This document shows, piece by piece, positions 45,131-57,317 of a DNA stretch of 64,000 nucleotides (positions are counted from its first letter, which is position 1; the number at the start of each line of letters is the position of its first letter). The stretch comes from Artemia franciscana (Eukaryota; Arthropoda; Branchiopoda; Anostraca; Artemiidae): NCBI RefSeq assembly GCF_032884065.1, contig NC_088881.1:6907047-6971046 (forward strand), written 5' to 3'. The notes below the pieces were generated by a model, which had not been told where the DNA came from, made no database searches, and saw only the letters and a program-made list of their open reading frames with translations. Made by a program: the position numbers and the translations under genes.

Positions 45131-46740
45131 GAGGATAGGAGCTGATACTTGAAAGCCCCTCTTTAGACATTACCCTTGGTTATATTCCTAAGTTTTATTC
45201 ACATTGCCAAGGAAATGTCTGAGTTATTGAAAAAAACATTAAATTACACTTTTACTGAAGTCTGGACAAAATTATTTCTTATCTTAATCACTTTAATCCA
45301 TATGAGGGCTTTGAGATCCTCAAGACCTATAATGTTCTTGAGTTGATGAACCATCTAACATCCACTGCCTCTTCCCCTACTCCTTGTCCAGTTGGTATTT
45401 GAAGGACTGGATGGAGGGACTGATGATGGTACTTGTATTATACAAGAAACACTCCAGAACTGAAGTTTGGTTAATGCTAGTAAATTAAACAAAACATGAT
45501 GAAAATATATTACTTTATTAGCAAAATTGTAAAATACAACAAAGGATTATAGAAGGGGGGCCACCCAGAGCATATTATATTAAATACATAAACTAACTTA
45601 ACCAAAATACCTACTAAATATTTAATTAAAATACTGCTACTATGTATTTTCCCAGCAAGCCAAAGCTAATTCTCTGGTATTAACTTAATAAAAAGTGGGT
45701 ATTGTCACATGTTTGCAACCCAGATTCTCAAATGTTACCTGTATAATACTTAAATACTATACTAATAGTTGAGTTATTCTATTGGTTACAGTGCTTAATG
45801 ACTATTTTTGTATATATTTTTTTGCCACAGTTGATGATTTCTTTGAGTCAGGATTCTGGTTAGAAATTGTTCAAATTAGATGCAGGAGAAATATGTTCTT
45901 TTAATATTTATTGAAAATAATATCAATTATTTATTTTCAACAAACTGGAATAGAAAAAAAAAAAATGAATACAGTCAACTAACAAATAAAAGTGAGAAAT
46001 GAAGGGATATTGGAATATTTGGTCTATGTTTTGAAATTTAGGCAGAACATAGGGTTTAGAATGGCCTGTAGCATTTATTTTTATATTTCATTTTTTTTAG
46101 TTGTTTTTCTTTTTTTGGGGGGGAGGGGGTAGTTATTCTTGCAGGGTAAGATAAAGGTGAAAGAAAATATTTTGAAATATGAAATTTGGGGCAATTGTAG
46201 AAGGGGTTCCCTCTGAATGAAGTGCATAGAGATGCAGGCTTGGACTAAGGCATATGAGTAATTACTTCCTGTTGATTTGGTCTGGCTCCAACATCTACAG
46301 TAGATGATATTATTGCATCCCCTGCAATCAAGAATGTTTTCACCAAGCATAGCAGGCATGCATCAGAAGATTTCCCCATCTCAAGTCTATTTAAGGAACA
46401 TTGTTTATGTTTTTTCTTTAATTTAAATTACATTGAGTCAAAATCCAAGTCAGAAACAAGCAAATTTAAAATGCACAGATTTTTCATTTTGAAAAAGCAA
46501 TTATTTTCTGTATCTTACTGTGCTATAATGAAAAATGGTATTAAAAGAAATAAATAGCATAGGATATTCTATAAAATAAATTTTTCCTACATTTCAGAAT
46601 ATAGGTTTTGTGGGGGGGATCAGCCTCAAACCAAATATTTTTGGAATATAACAAGAATTTCCACCTTTCATAGTTTTAGAGGTATAATATCAAAAGAATA
46701 GCTTATTGCCTGTTGATACAGCAAAAGTACAACCATGTAC
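45130..46740. other. No gene seen
   Basis: AT-rich sequence. A G-run with T-rich flank lies at 46115-46131. No motif supports a gene. Confidence 0.4.
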
Positions 46741-47790
46741 AGTTGACACAGCAAAAGTACGAATTTACAGGATAATTCTTGTTCAACATGTGTACAACAA
46801 CACTAGTGTCCTCTTCATGGAGTGTCCTCCACAACTTAAATGCTGCTCAAGATCTGTGCCAACTTTTCCACTTCTTTGAATCATCATAATTATCATCCAG
46901 TCTGAAAAGCCTCCTGAGAGGAAACTGTTCAATCTGCTTGAAGGACCTTGACAAAGCCTTAGAATTTTTTATTAAAAGTTTAATTAGTATTGTTTTTCCC
47001 ATGAAATGTGATAGTAAGAAGTTCCTATTGTCTTACTTGGATTTTTCACTGAGAGATACTGCAGATGTATAGCCTATGAAGTTCCTTTGTCCTTGTGGCA
47101 ACCATCATATTGCCCTTTTTGTCAAGCTACATGTCCTTTGTGCTTTTATTCTGTTTGGCCGTATTACCTTTTTTTCTTGAAGCTGTATAATGGTTCCTGT
47201 TTTTTCCTGTTAAGCTTTATGATGGTTCCTGTTTTTTCCTGTTAAGTTAAATGGACAATGTGAATTGTGTTCCTTTGCATCTGGCTGTAAGGACATGTAG
47301 TTCCTTAATAGTACTAATAGAAGAATGTAGATGTTCTTTTTCCATAGCTTCCTGACTTAGTTAGCAGGTAGCTTTTGAGGTAGAACATCAGTCTACTGTC
47401 CTTGAGTTAATTGCCTCACTTTCAATTTCAATGTTGACAGGATGCTTGCTCAAACTGCTTTTGTTTTCAAAAAACCTGCCTTGATTAGTGACCAAAATAT
47501 AAACTTCCTGGGAATGACGTTTTTTAGAATACAAGGGATGCATATAGGAAAGGCTTAGCAGATAGGATAGTCTCACCTAGGAATTAAAAGAATGTCGATT
47601 TTCGCCAGACATTGTGCATGATGGATAAAAGGACCCCCCCCCCCTCCCAGAAAACATGTAGATTTTTCCTGTTATCTCTTTTATGTGCCATACATTTTGC
47701 CTATCTTTGATATTTTCTTTGTGCGTGTGCTCTCCTCTGTCTGAAATTTGGGGCTTCCTTCAGAATAAACTCCTGAATACCTGTCAGATT
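46740..47790. other. Probable 3' region of the minus-strand CR1-like element; no gene seen
   Basis: It lies downstream (leftward) of the RT tail at 47800-48320. It contains small direct repeats: 'acagcaaaagtac' at 46720 and 46750, and 'atggttcctgttttttcctgttaag' at about 47190 and 47222. A C-run is at 47634-47644. Confidence 0.35.
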
Positions 47791-48690
47791 TGCACCCCAA
47801 ACCATGTGTGAACTAAATTGAATATGGTCCCAACTGAATTTATTACCTTAAGATCACCTGTCCAGCAAGATGAGGTGGTGATGAGTCTCCTGCGGAATGT
47901 CTTGCTGGTGGTGTGACATGAGTATGGTTTGGTTGTTAGCCTGCACTCTGTGCTGACCAAGGCCTGATCAACTCCTTTCTTGACCACATCAATGGTTTGG
48001 AACTGAACTGTGGCTTTGAAGAGGCTCTTCTAGTGAGGGACAGCATGTACAGAGAGGAAGTGCTGGTGCTCACGTTGATAGTGATGGGGGACTTGCAGCT
48101 TCTTTTTGTGACCTTATTTTGTACTTGCAAGGGATTAGGAGAAAAATGCTTAGAGAGGGCGTTTTTTAGTAGTTTGTGACTAGCAATTGTGTCTCCTCTC
48201 TTCCTTTGATAGACTAGGGTGGGGTGTTTGAGGGACACAAGACGTTTCTCACATGGCTTGTCTTGCAAGGCTGGTATGACCTTTGTATGGTATGAGGTAT
48301 GAGCAACAATAACCCCCATGTACTTCTGCTCACTTACAGCTTCAAGTAGGTCATCTCCAATATAGTAAGGTTGTCAGGGGTTGTCATGTCCAAGATACCA
48401 GACTTTGCATTTTGACACATTGAACTGCAAACCCCACTCAGATGACCATCTAGATAATTCATCTAAATCTCCTTGCATTGTTGAGTGATTTTGGCTAATC
48501 TGGGCCTGTTCTAAGAGCTTGCAATCGTCAGCATATAGTGTCAGTGGGTTTTTCTGGTGAGTTGTACAGTCTTTAATATATATGCTGAAAATTGTGGGCC
48601 CCATGATTGTGCCTTGTGGAACTCTACTAATGACAGATATTTCAACAGAATAGTCCATTTTACCAATGGTGTCATTGGTCAAGACCGACT
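47790..48690 (-). pseudogene. CR1-like RT palm and thumb relic
   Basis: Minus strand: 'SRVPQGTIMGPTIFSIYIKD' (about 48630-48570; motif B region) and 'LTLYADDCKLLEQA' with an intact Y-A-D-D at 48524-48535. 'LDELSRWSSEWGLQFNVSKC' (about 48470) and 'MGVIV' near 48319 follow, and downstream come 'LVSLKHPTLVYQRKRGD' (about 48240-48185; the 'L.LpsLeyRR.RGD' block) and a frame-shifted tail with 'NQW.G' type remains. It has the RT half missing from the element at 40470-42660. Confidence 0.8.
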
Positions 48691-49036
48691 GATTTCGATA
48701 TCACTTTCACCACTTCCACTGTTGTCATGCTTGCTCTCGCTGCATGAACAAGCCGTTCAGAAAACTTTGTCTGTTGAGACCAGTAACTCAGTGCTGGCAA
48801 AGCTTCAGGTCATTTCACTGCAAATTACTTCTTGCTCCCTATTTACATTACTTTGTGCCACATCTAGTCCTCTATCTGTCTTGGGACTGGGGGTCCTGAG
48901 GGCAGTCTGTTTTATGCCATAATGACCTTTCTTATTCCCAGATTCTGCTCACCAATAATCTGTTCAACCAATTTTTTTCTTTTTGGACGGTCTTCTCAAG
49001 AGGTATCTGCATAAAAGGCAATTGTGCCTTTTTTGT

Positions 49037-49400
49037 TCAGGAAAGCTTCAAGATTTCTGCTCTCTGTTTGCCCAAACTGATGGAGAATAAGATGGGATCA
49101 GGCCTTTTGGTGGCTGATGATCCAGGTGCACTATGGTTTTGCCCTCCTGGCAGGTGCCAAATATTTGAAATGACACCCACGCCTATTTTGAACTCACTTT
49201 TCAGGAATGCATGCATGAATTGGGCATTGTCTATCTGAGGTGGTACGCCAGAAGCAATGAGGTTCAGACGTCTGTTAAACTGGTCTTTTTCTTGCCTGAC
49301 TATTTTGCAAACGTCGCAAAATAGACACAAGAACAATGTCCTTGACTTCTGACACAGAAACTTGTTTTTATCCTCTCTTCAAGACTGTTAATTTTGGCTT
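49037..49400 (-). pseudogene. CR1-like ORF1 fragment joined to RT by a deletion
   Basis: Minus strand: 'RQEKDQFNRRLNLIASGVPP' and 'QFMHAFLKSEFKIGVGVIS' are followed by 'KRPDPILFSISLGKQRAEIL', the RRM-like ORF1 domain ('r..NivisGlpe', 'fl...fg..v.i', 'RP.pilv.l....r..il'). Less than 400 bp further along the strand the RT palm starts, so the endonuclease and early RT blocks are missing. Confidence 0.65.
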
Positions 49401-50167
49401 TGACAGAGTCCAGAGAAACACTCATATCCTGTTTGAGTTAAACATACCCAGCATTTCATTTCTGTGTTCTTGTAATGCGGTTGTTACAATATCTGTGATG
49501 GTTTGTTTGCTGTTGCCAGTTTTGCATAAGGGGCAGACCCAAACACTTCCAAGTCTTGGTTCATTTTGTTGAGTATGTTGTAATCTGTATCAGACATCAA
49601 TACATTCGTCATTTTGTACGGTATTTGACCTTTCATCTAAAGCACACCCTTCCACTTCACACTTATGAGAGCCTTTTTGTGCGTTGAGGTTTTTGGCCGT
49701 TTCATAGCACTTTTTGCTGTGATTTTGGTGGCATTTTATGGCCACGCTGCACGCACGTATACAATTAAAAAACTAGATATGTCTTATTTTTCCAAAGATT
49801 TTCTATGGAAATCTTTAGTTCTTTCGCAACAACACTGTTGATAGCCCAAATAATTATTGCCTTGAAAATTCTCAAGGTAAATAGAAACTGTGGGAAGTGC
49901 AATACTCAAATCACTTGTTCCCAGCAATTTAAGGATTAAAATCCCGCCAGTATCAATACGGCCTCTAGACTGTTTGATATTGCTCTCTTCTGGACACTAT
50001 CTTCGAAAATACGCAAAAAAACTTCTGAGCTAACGTTATCTATGGCGTTGTAGAAATATAGCTTTTGGCAACTGCGCACTGTTGGTAACTTTGTAAAGTC
50101 AGAAGAATAAGAAGCACTAGGAATATATTACTTTATTTTGTTTGTTTAAATTAAAATTTTAAAACAG

Positions 50168-50222
50168 AGCAAACAAAAGCTAATCCGCATGGGGATGAAA
50201 AATCAATAGCTTCAAAGTCCAG
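50168..50222 (+). CDS. Candidate small upstream exon of the 50.4 kb gene
   Basis: This 55-base stretch has an AG (50166-50167) on its left and a perfect CAG|GTAAGTAA donor on its right (GT at 50223). In the frame set by the next exon it reads 'QTKANPHGDEKSIASKS' plus a split AG|A arginine codon, with no stop. The junction is phase 2. No ATG is available in frame, so an exon further left would be needed if it is coding; otherwise it is 5' untranslated. Confidence 0.4.
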
Positions 50223-50402
50223 GTAAGTAAAGTCACACTCCAAGGGAAGCTACTCAAAATGACACTTAAGAATAAATGTAAGTAGAAAATAATAAATTAA
50301 AGTTGAAATAAATGTTTTTATCTCAAATTTTGCCAATAATCCTGTATCCAATTTTCACACCACCAAGTTGCTGTTGTTAAGATAAATTTTATTTAATTTC
50401 AG

Positions 50403-51582
50403 ATTAGTGATGCTCTGCAGCCAGTCCATTGATAGTGAAGCACGTCTAGTTGGTGCCCACATTCAGAATGAGCATAGCTATGATATTTCAAACACTGAGC
50501 AAGGGACTCACAATGATCACCAGTATGAAGAAATAGAAATGAAAAAAGAAGATCATATTTATGCAGCAACCAAAATGCAATCCTTGAGAGTGATTTCTCC
50601 TGTTGATGAAACAGACAACTCATCAAGAGTTGAAATTGATTCAGTTGATGTGGACTTTTTTTCATTTGGAGTTGTTGATTCTGTTGATCTCCCAGAGAAA
50701 GAGGAGGTGAATACTTTTGTAGAGATGGGCCAGAATTATGATTCTTTTGATCAAAGTAGTAATGATGAGGCTGTATCAGAGTTCATTTTAAAATCAGAAG
50801 AATCTGACCTATTGACCAGAAAAAGAGAAAGATCAGCTGAATTGTTGGTCAAATCAGTATCACCTAGTAAGAAGGTAAAAAGAAGAGACACCTGTAGCAA
50901 TTATTCATATAAAATTTCTAATCACGGTGAAGATAAAGAATTTAGTAGTATTGTTGATGCAGTTCACTATGTTTCAGAGGGAGTAAATGTTAAACAGGTA
51001 ATGATTTCTTGTAATAGTGATGAAGATTCAGGCCAAGATATTCAACTAAATCCACTTTCCCCCTCAAAAATTGATTCAGAGTATAAGGTTATATACCATC
51101 TACCTGTTGATGGTAAAGAAATTTATTTCGAAGATATAAATGATATCTTAAATTTACTAAAGCACAAGGGTGAATCGTTTTCAACAAAACATATTCTATG
51201 TGCACGTGATATTGGACAGTGTTTCAAGATACAGAAGAATTTTAAAGGCAAAGCTCATAACTATGCCAAAACTGAGAAAAAGCAGAAGAAAATTCCTCAA
51301 TACAGCATTCACTCATATGCAAAATTGCCTGAAGATAATCCATATGTTAGTAAAGTGACATTATCAGATGACCAAACTTTTGGTGATGATTATGATAAAA
51401 ATCAAGTAAAAGCTCTACTAAAAGTAAAAAATGAAGAAATTGCTACTCTGAAGAAGAATTTGCTTGATCGTGAACAGAGAATTGGAGCATTAAGCGAAAT
51501 TGTCAGTAGTCTTGTTAACAAGTTATCTTCTTTTGAGAAACCACCATCGTTTGTACATTTAGATGGATCAAATCATTGTTGA
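50403..51582 (+). CDS. Unrecognised nuclear-looking protein, about 390 residues, terminal exon
   Basis: Acceptor 'tttaatttcag' ends at 50402. The frame is open from there, with ATG at 50410 as the first possible start (390 residues; numbering from it) and TGA at 51580-51582. Residues 1-130 are acidic and serine-rich. Basic clusters 'RKRER' (137-141) and 'SPSKKVKRR' (151-159) look like a bipartite nuclear signal. Residues 225-290 ('YKVIYHLPVDGKEIYFEDIN') form the most ordered part. Residues 331-377 ('VKALLKVKNEEIATLKKNLL') are a heptad-patterned coiled coil. I recognise no catalytic motif and no known domain. An acidic N-half, nuclear signal and zipper would suit a chromatin or transcription factor, with any DNA-binding domain in earlier exons. 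That is inference. Confidence 0.8.
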
Positions 51583-52135
51583 CTCCATTTTTCTTTTCTT
51601 TTTCTTTCTAGTTTGTAACCTTTTTTTCTGTTGTATCTAATTATTTCTAAGATACTGAGTGGCCGAAACCCATTCTCTAGCTGACCTGCTTCTTGTGTCA
51701 CATATTTTTCCCATTGAAAATTTTAACTCATATACTAACTAACCATAGTCGTTACTAATTCTTCAACAAATAGGGGGCATACCATCCCTCCCCCAGGAGT
51801 TATCTTCCAAATCTAAGTAGCACCACCTAAGACCATAACATATGAAATTTTTTATGGAAAAGGGTGGTTTTGTTTCAAATAATTCCTTGTCTTTCATATA
51901 AGACTGAAATCTTTTTATCTTGATGCCTTAAGTACTTTTAAATTTTTAGGATGATCCTACTGTATTTTAACAGATGTTCCAAATGTAAAAAAATTATCAA
52001 AGATACTTATTTAAATTTTGAAGTTTCACCCAGTTCCATCTTAAGGATCATGTATGCCTGATTTAAGTTGTGTTATTATCCTTTTACAATTAGTTAATGC
52101 TAAAAATCTTTCGGTCCAAAGCATCAGTTTATAGA
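51583..52135 (+). other. 3' untranslated region candidate of the 50.4 kb gene
   Basis: AT-rich sequence without an open frame. The first AATAAA after the stop is far off, at 52833-52838 ('ccaataaagg'), beyond the tandem repeat; another is at about 53274. Confidence 0.35.
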
Positions 52136-52136
52136 T

Positions 52137-52543
52137 ATTAACTTGTTGCATTTTATAAGGGAAACCTTGTTAAACACAGAAGCCATTTTGGCCCCATTCA
52201 CATTTGATTTGCAAATTTAACTTGCAATATTTGCAAATTTGCAATATTAACTTGTTGCATTTTATAAGGGAAACCTTTTTAAACACAGAAGCCATTTTGG
52301 CCCCATTCACATTTGATTTGCAAATTTAACTTGCAATATTTGCAATATTAACTTGTTGCATTTTATAAGGGAAACCTTGTTAAACACAGAAGCCATTTTG
52401 GCCCCATTCACATTTGATTTGCAAATTTAACTTGCAATATTTGCAAATTTGCAATATTAACTTGTTGCATTTTATAAGGGAAACCTTGTTAAACACAAAA
52501 GCCATTTTGGCCCCATTCACATTTGATTTGCAAATTTATTTTG
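52137..52543. repeat. Four-unit tandem repeat, unit about 101-109 bp
   Basis: The motif 'attaacttgttgcattttat' starts at 52137, 52246, 52347 and 52456. The units share 'aagggaaacctt', 'gccattttggccccattcac' and 'atttgatttgcaaattta' and are almost identical. They differ by the length of the 'gcaatatttgcaaatttgc' linker and single bases, so the array is young. Confidence 0.95.
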
Positions 52544-54290
52544 CTTTTTCATAAAAAGGAATGCGTGATATTAACATTACTGTCATAGGTGTACACAAAC
52601 TCTTTTTTTAGGGGGATTTTGAGTTTTTGAGAGAGAGTTTTGCAGTTTTGAGTTTATGAGCTTTTGGTTTATGAGATTCTAAACATTCATCCAAGAGAGG
52701 CTGCTGGTTCAAAATTTTGCAACTTGATATCCAAGCTTTGCTAAGGGAGTGGTTATCCAACTCTAGTCCCTGTTTTTTCTCTCATTAATTTTCTCTTTCC
52801 AAATCCAATCAGAAATCGTTGCACTTAAAACCAATAAAGGTTTGGATATTTTTAAGTCTTTAGAGTTTCTGAAGTATTGCAAGGGATTAAACGAGGTCTT
52901 GCTGTCAAAATTGGAATTCGGAATATTTTATTAAAGCCCTAAATATTCTTCTTAATTTACTTAAAACTATTATTTAAACTATTCATTTGTGAATGAAGCC
53001 AGAATATTCATGGTTATGTTAAATTGGAATAATATAAATTTTCACTGTGAGATTCAAAAGTTAAAAGGTCAATTGAAAGGTTTTAAAAGTTAGGGCTGAT
53101 TAAAAGGACTTTAAAAGTTAAAGGGCCTATTAAAAATGAGCTTCTTGGTCCCCCTAGATGCTTTTTCGTGACTCTGTCTACTGGGCACGTTTGAAAAAGC
53201 TTATTTTCTCCTCAAGTATCGGGGAGATTGTTGCCTCAAAGACTTCTTGCAAAATTTTATTTACTATGTACAAAAATAAAGCCATAAAAGTAGGACCATC
53301 CATGAACATTTTAAAATCTGAATTGAAAAAACAGTAAATAATGTTTTCATCTGTGCAATTCCTTTTTTGTCAAAGTACTTTGAAGTTCTTCTAATTTTAT
53401 ATTATTTTTAACAAACATATTTTTATTTGTAATTTGACTATAATTTTTGTTGTTTTGTATGAAAGCGTAGGAATTATACAGAATTTTGATCAACGAGTTT
53501 AATTTTTAGAAACTAAGTACCCCCCCCCCCCCCCTGTAAAAGGGGTTGTTTACATACCAGGGTAGTTGTGATTGTTCTTTTTTTACTTTATTAAAACCTC
53601 TAAAAGTAGCATAAACAACCCAAAATGGAAAAAAAGGAAAATAAATTGTGATCCCTGAAAATTTTTTTATTTTTTTTACAATTAAAATATCTAGTAAAAA
53701 GGAGCTGTTTATAAAACAAAGGCGAGAAAATTGTGCAATTCTCATTAGTAAAAACTTCAAAGACGAGTGAGGATTGATATTTAAGTTTATTTTTATATCT
53801 ATTTTTAATTAAATATCAATCTAATAAATTGTCAATGAATTGAATATTTAATTAACATTTGAGTTGATTTATGTCCTTTTTAAAGAGTTTGATGTACCTT
53901 ACGCATTTGCTCATTTGTTTCGTTACGTCATGTATAACTTTTTCTTTTTTCTTCAATTTACCTCATAGTTATATATAATAAATTAATTTATACATTTTTT
54001 TTCTTTATTTTTCAATGAACAAATTGTATGTTTGCTATTTGACTATTGAATGTTGACCATTTGGCAGACATAAGTCTTCCTATTGCATGTGAAATATTAA
54101 TGCAGGTATTGCAACTTAAAGTTCGATTGAACCCAGTAAACAAAAACAAATATATAAGCCCATTGCTCAGCTGGTTTTTCAGTTGCTGATTGGATAAACA
54201 AGGTTAAACTCATATCATCAAATCCTTATTTTGAACGCTTGAGCCTAAGTCCACTTAGGTCCACTAACCTAAGCTTGAATACTTAGTCCA
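52544..54290. other. No gene seen; AT-rich
   Basis: Contains possible polyA signals (52833, about 53274), a C-run (53520-53534) and AT-rich DNA. Word-level repeats are present around 'aaaagttaaagggcctattaaaa' (53060-53130). Confidence 0.45.
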
Positions 54291-54319
54291 CTTTTGTCAT
54301 TTTCCTATATTCATACTAC

Positions 54320-55960
54320 TACTAACAACTCACAGCAGCACCAGGCCGCCTAAGTCCAACACATTTCCAGACGCTCCTCCTCCATCTCAATCTGTTCAAA
54401 GCTTGCCTATTTGCATCCTCCCAGGAAGTTCTCATTTCCTTTAAATCTGTTTCCCACCTCTGGAAAAAGGTTTACCTCTAACCACCCTAACCAAGGACGA
54501 CCTGCTTGCTGTTCAGCCCTGAGTGACCAGAAAGGGCGATCTTTGGCAATCTCTCATCCGCAGAACGTGTCTTAGCCATCTCATCCTTTCTCTCATAGTC
54601 CTAGAAAAAGGGATAGGGCCACTTTCTCCGTACAGCTTTCTGTTTGAAATATGGTCAGCCAAAAGGGTACCCAAAACAATCAGTGGACAATACCTTTGGA
54701 AATATTTAAGAAGTCCTACTTCGTCTTCCGAAGAGTCCACGTTTCAGAACTATATGTGACCAATATCATCACTATGGCTTTCACAGACCTCTCTTCCAGT
54801 ACATCCAAACTTTTTTCAACTGTGAAAAAAAAAACCTGGAGCCTTGGCTACTTTATATTCAACATCTTTACTGCATCCTTTTTTACTAATAATACTACCA
54901 AGGTAAGTGGAGCTATCTACTTGATCGATCTTTTAGTTACACAACATGACCTCTTCGCCTTCATTTATTCCTAGTCTAAGCGATTTAATCTTCCTAACAC
55001 TAATTTTCAAACCTATTCTTGCACCCTGAATTCTCAAAACTTCCAGAAAATTATTCATTTTGCAATTTTGCAAGACATATTCTTCTAAGCATAATCTGAG
55101 TCTAGGAGAGTTTTACCTTTCCATTTGATTCCATGGTCTCCAATAGCCTTTGCTGTATTCTTTAGGACAGAGTCCATCAAATGACCCAAATAAATGGGAT
55201 ATCCCCCCCCCCCTAATGCAACCCCCCTAAATTCAATACAAAACCAGCTTTTAACCTCATTTCTTAACCTTAACTGCAGCAATGTTGTTGTTGCAAATAA
55301 CACTGATCACTTTAATGTTGCACATACTCTCGTCTTACTCAGTGGCGTAATTTCGTCAAAATCCTGGAGGGGGGGGGCAAAGTTGGACCCCGATAAATCA
55401 AGTGAAAACGGCAGTAAAAACTAAAAAATTAGCCATTTGGTACTATAAAGATACTTTATAATACTATAAAGGTAAATATGTGCTAAAAAATAAACTATCT
55501 GTCTCTGCTGATGCTTGAATTATGCAAGTCTATCTTAGCTTTGACAAGATTTTAGGAGAAACCAAATTTCAGCTGGGCAGGGAGGGTGGCAAACCGAGTT
55601 GTGAGAGGGGCAGTTGCCCCCCCTGCCCCGTAGCAAATTGCCCCCCTGCTCTTCTTAAAACAACACTGTTCTTCAACAAGAATCATACCAAGTAATTTGC
55701 TTCCAACAAAAACTAAGGTAATTCCTTTATAATTACCACATTCACTCTTACCGCTTTTTAATAAAGGACTTTATTAAAGTTTCCGTAGAATCACTAAGCA
55801 CACCCCCTTTTTCAAAAATCATGTTTGTAATCTTCAGTAATTCATCGTTTTCTCCACAACCTCCATATTGAAAAAAAAAAAATATTTACACACTATCAGA
55901 ACGTGAGGCCTTTTTTTAAACTCCTTTTAGTACTGTCGCTAACTCCCCCCCTCGCAAAAT
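54320..55960 (-). pseudogene. RTE-like non-LTR relic (copy 4, minus strand)
   Basis: Read leftward. The early part at 55960-55660 holds reverse matches to 'caagaatcataccaagtaatttgc' and to 'ggttgtggagaaaacgatgaatt'. The palm block 'VKSWFCIEFRGVALGGGGYP' (55270-55200) is followed by 'DSVLKNTAKAIGDHGIKWKG' (about 55170-55110). The tail 'DHISNRKLYGESGPIPFSRT' and 'MRERMRWLRHVLRMRD' (54650-54545) is followed by the C-terminal 'aactcacagcagcaccaggcc' region near 54330. The active-site block is broken near 55085. A 315-bp insertion sits at about 55340-55655. Confidence 0.75.
55340..55655. mobile_element. Possible short retroposed insertion in RTE-like copy 4
   Basis: The stretch begins 'cagtggcgtaatttcgtcaaaatcctgg' with a G-run (55369-55377) and ends 'gccccgtagcaaattgccccc'. 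It has no counterpart in the other RTE-like copies and splits copy 4. Similar openings ('agtggcgtcaatttacaag', 'agtggtgttatttcatgaaaatctagg') are found at about 59707 and 60036, pointing to a dispersed short repeat. Confidence 0.45.
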
Positions 55961-57310
55961 AAATCTTGCTTCAGTTTCAAATTGTCGCAAACTTTTTCAT
56001 TCTACCATTTCCTATATTCGTTGTACTACATACATTATCAAAAAAATGTATTCTACAACCCAATGTAGCAATCAGAATTATGTCACAGTAGTGTCGAAAA
56101 TAATTTTAAATTTCACTTCTTTTTCTTTAAAGTCTCCAAATAAAATTCAAGTGACTTTTGAACTTCTGGGCTCGTGCAGAATGAAACAAACTGATTTAAA
56201 TCTGCTTCACGGTTGTTCAATAGTTTCTCAATAACAGGGCGTCTCATCTCAAGCTTCGTCATTTGAAATGCTTGCTCTAAAAAGGAAAGGTATAAAGAAA
56301 GAGAAAGGCTATGAAAGAGACTTCAAAATAACAAAAGGGTATAACACCATCGTAGATTTATAACATTATAACAGGAAGGGCAGGCAAAAACCCAACAACA
56401 CTCGTACCATGAATGAGCGAATTAGGCAAAATGCATTTTTTTTAATCTAGGGGGGCATTTTCTTGTCTCTTTTTAAAATGAAAATAACAAAAATAGATTT
56501 GTTTTAAAGCTGAGAGGGGGATCGAGACTAGGGGGAAATCTCCCTTCAATTTGCACCACTGTCCGAACACCTCGGTAAAACTTCACAGGGGGCATGGACA
56601 AGGGTGCCAATTCATGAAAATATAGGGGGAGGGGGACTTATATCAGAATTGTTAAAGAAGATACAAAAAAGGTGCTTTTTTGCTTCAATCATCACCACTG
56701 TGCATTGAGGTCACCACAAAATATTTTTATTTTTTGTGGAATATTATACATTAATATCTTCCGTTTGAATTGACTAATTGCAGAATGAAAGGTAGTATTT
56801 ACTCTATTGGCAGCCATGGTCACAAAGGTAAAATCCAAAATTATTGAATTTGGAAAAAAGAGTACACAGTAGCGTTCTGTTTTTTAAAAGATCCCAGTGC
56901 AAAATTCGATAATTCATGAGTAACAAATCGCATTGGATCAGAATCGGAATCCAAAAATGCCATCAAAATATAGCAAATCCAAACTTACGCGAGAGAGAAA
57001 AAATCTAAGGGATTTCTATTTTGTGTAATTTCAGGCAGGGTCTGACTTACCAAGTTCTGGGCCCTAAGCCAAAATTAGTTTTATATTAATTTACCTTTGC
57101 AATATGCACTCAACTATCAATAAAATTCATTCTTTAATGTTCTAGAATGTATGATACAGCAATGAGGTATGAAATTGGATGGTACCATCCAATTAGAAAT
57201 TGGATGGTATTTTAAGTTTTTAAGATGTAGATCTTTCAGAATGAATATGGAAGAAAATGAAAAAAAGCTCGTCAAAGCACAAAGCCAACACTGTAGCACA
57301 AAGTTTGTCT
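55960..57310. other. No gene seen
   Basis: Intergenic. A direct repeat 'aaattggatggta' occurs at about 57171 and 57196. No supported coding frame; 56046-56234 is open but has no motif. Confidence 0.4.
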
Positions 57311-57317
57311 GTATCAA

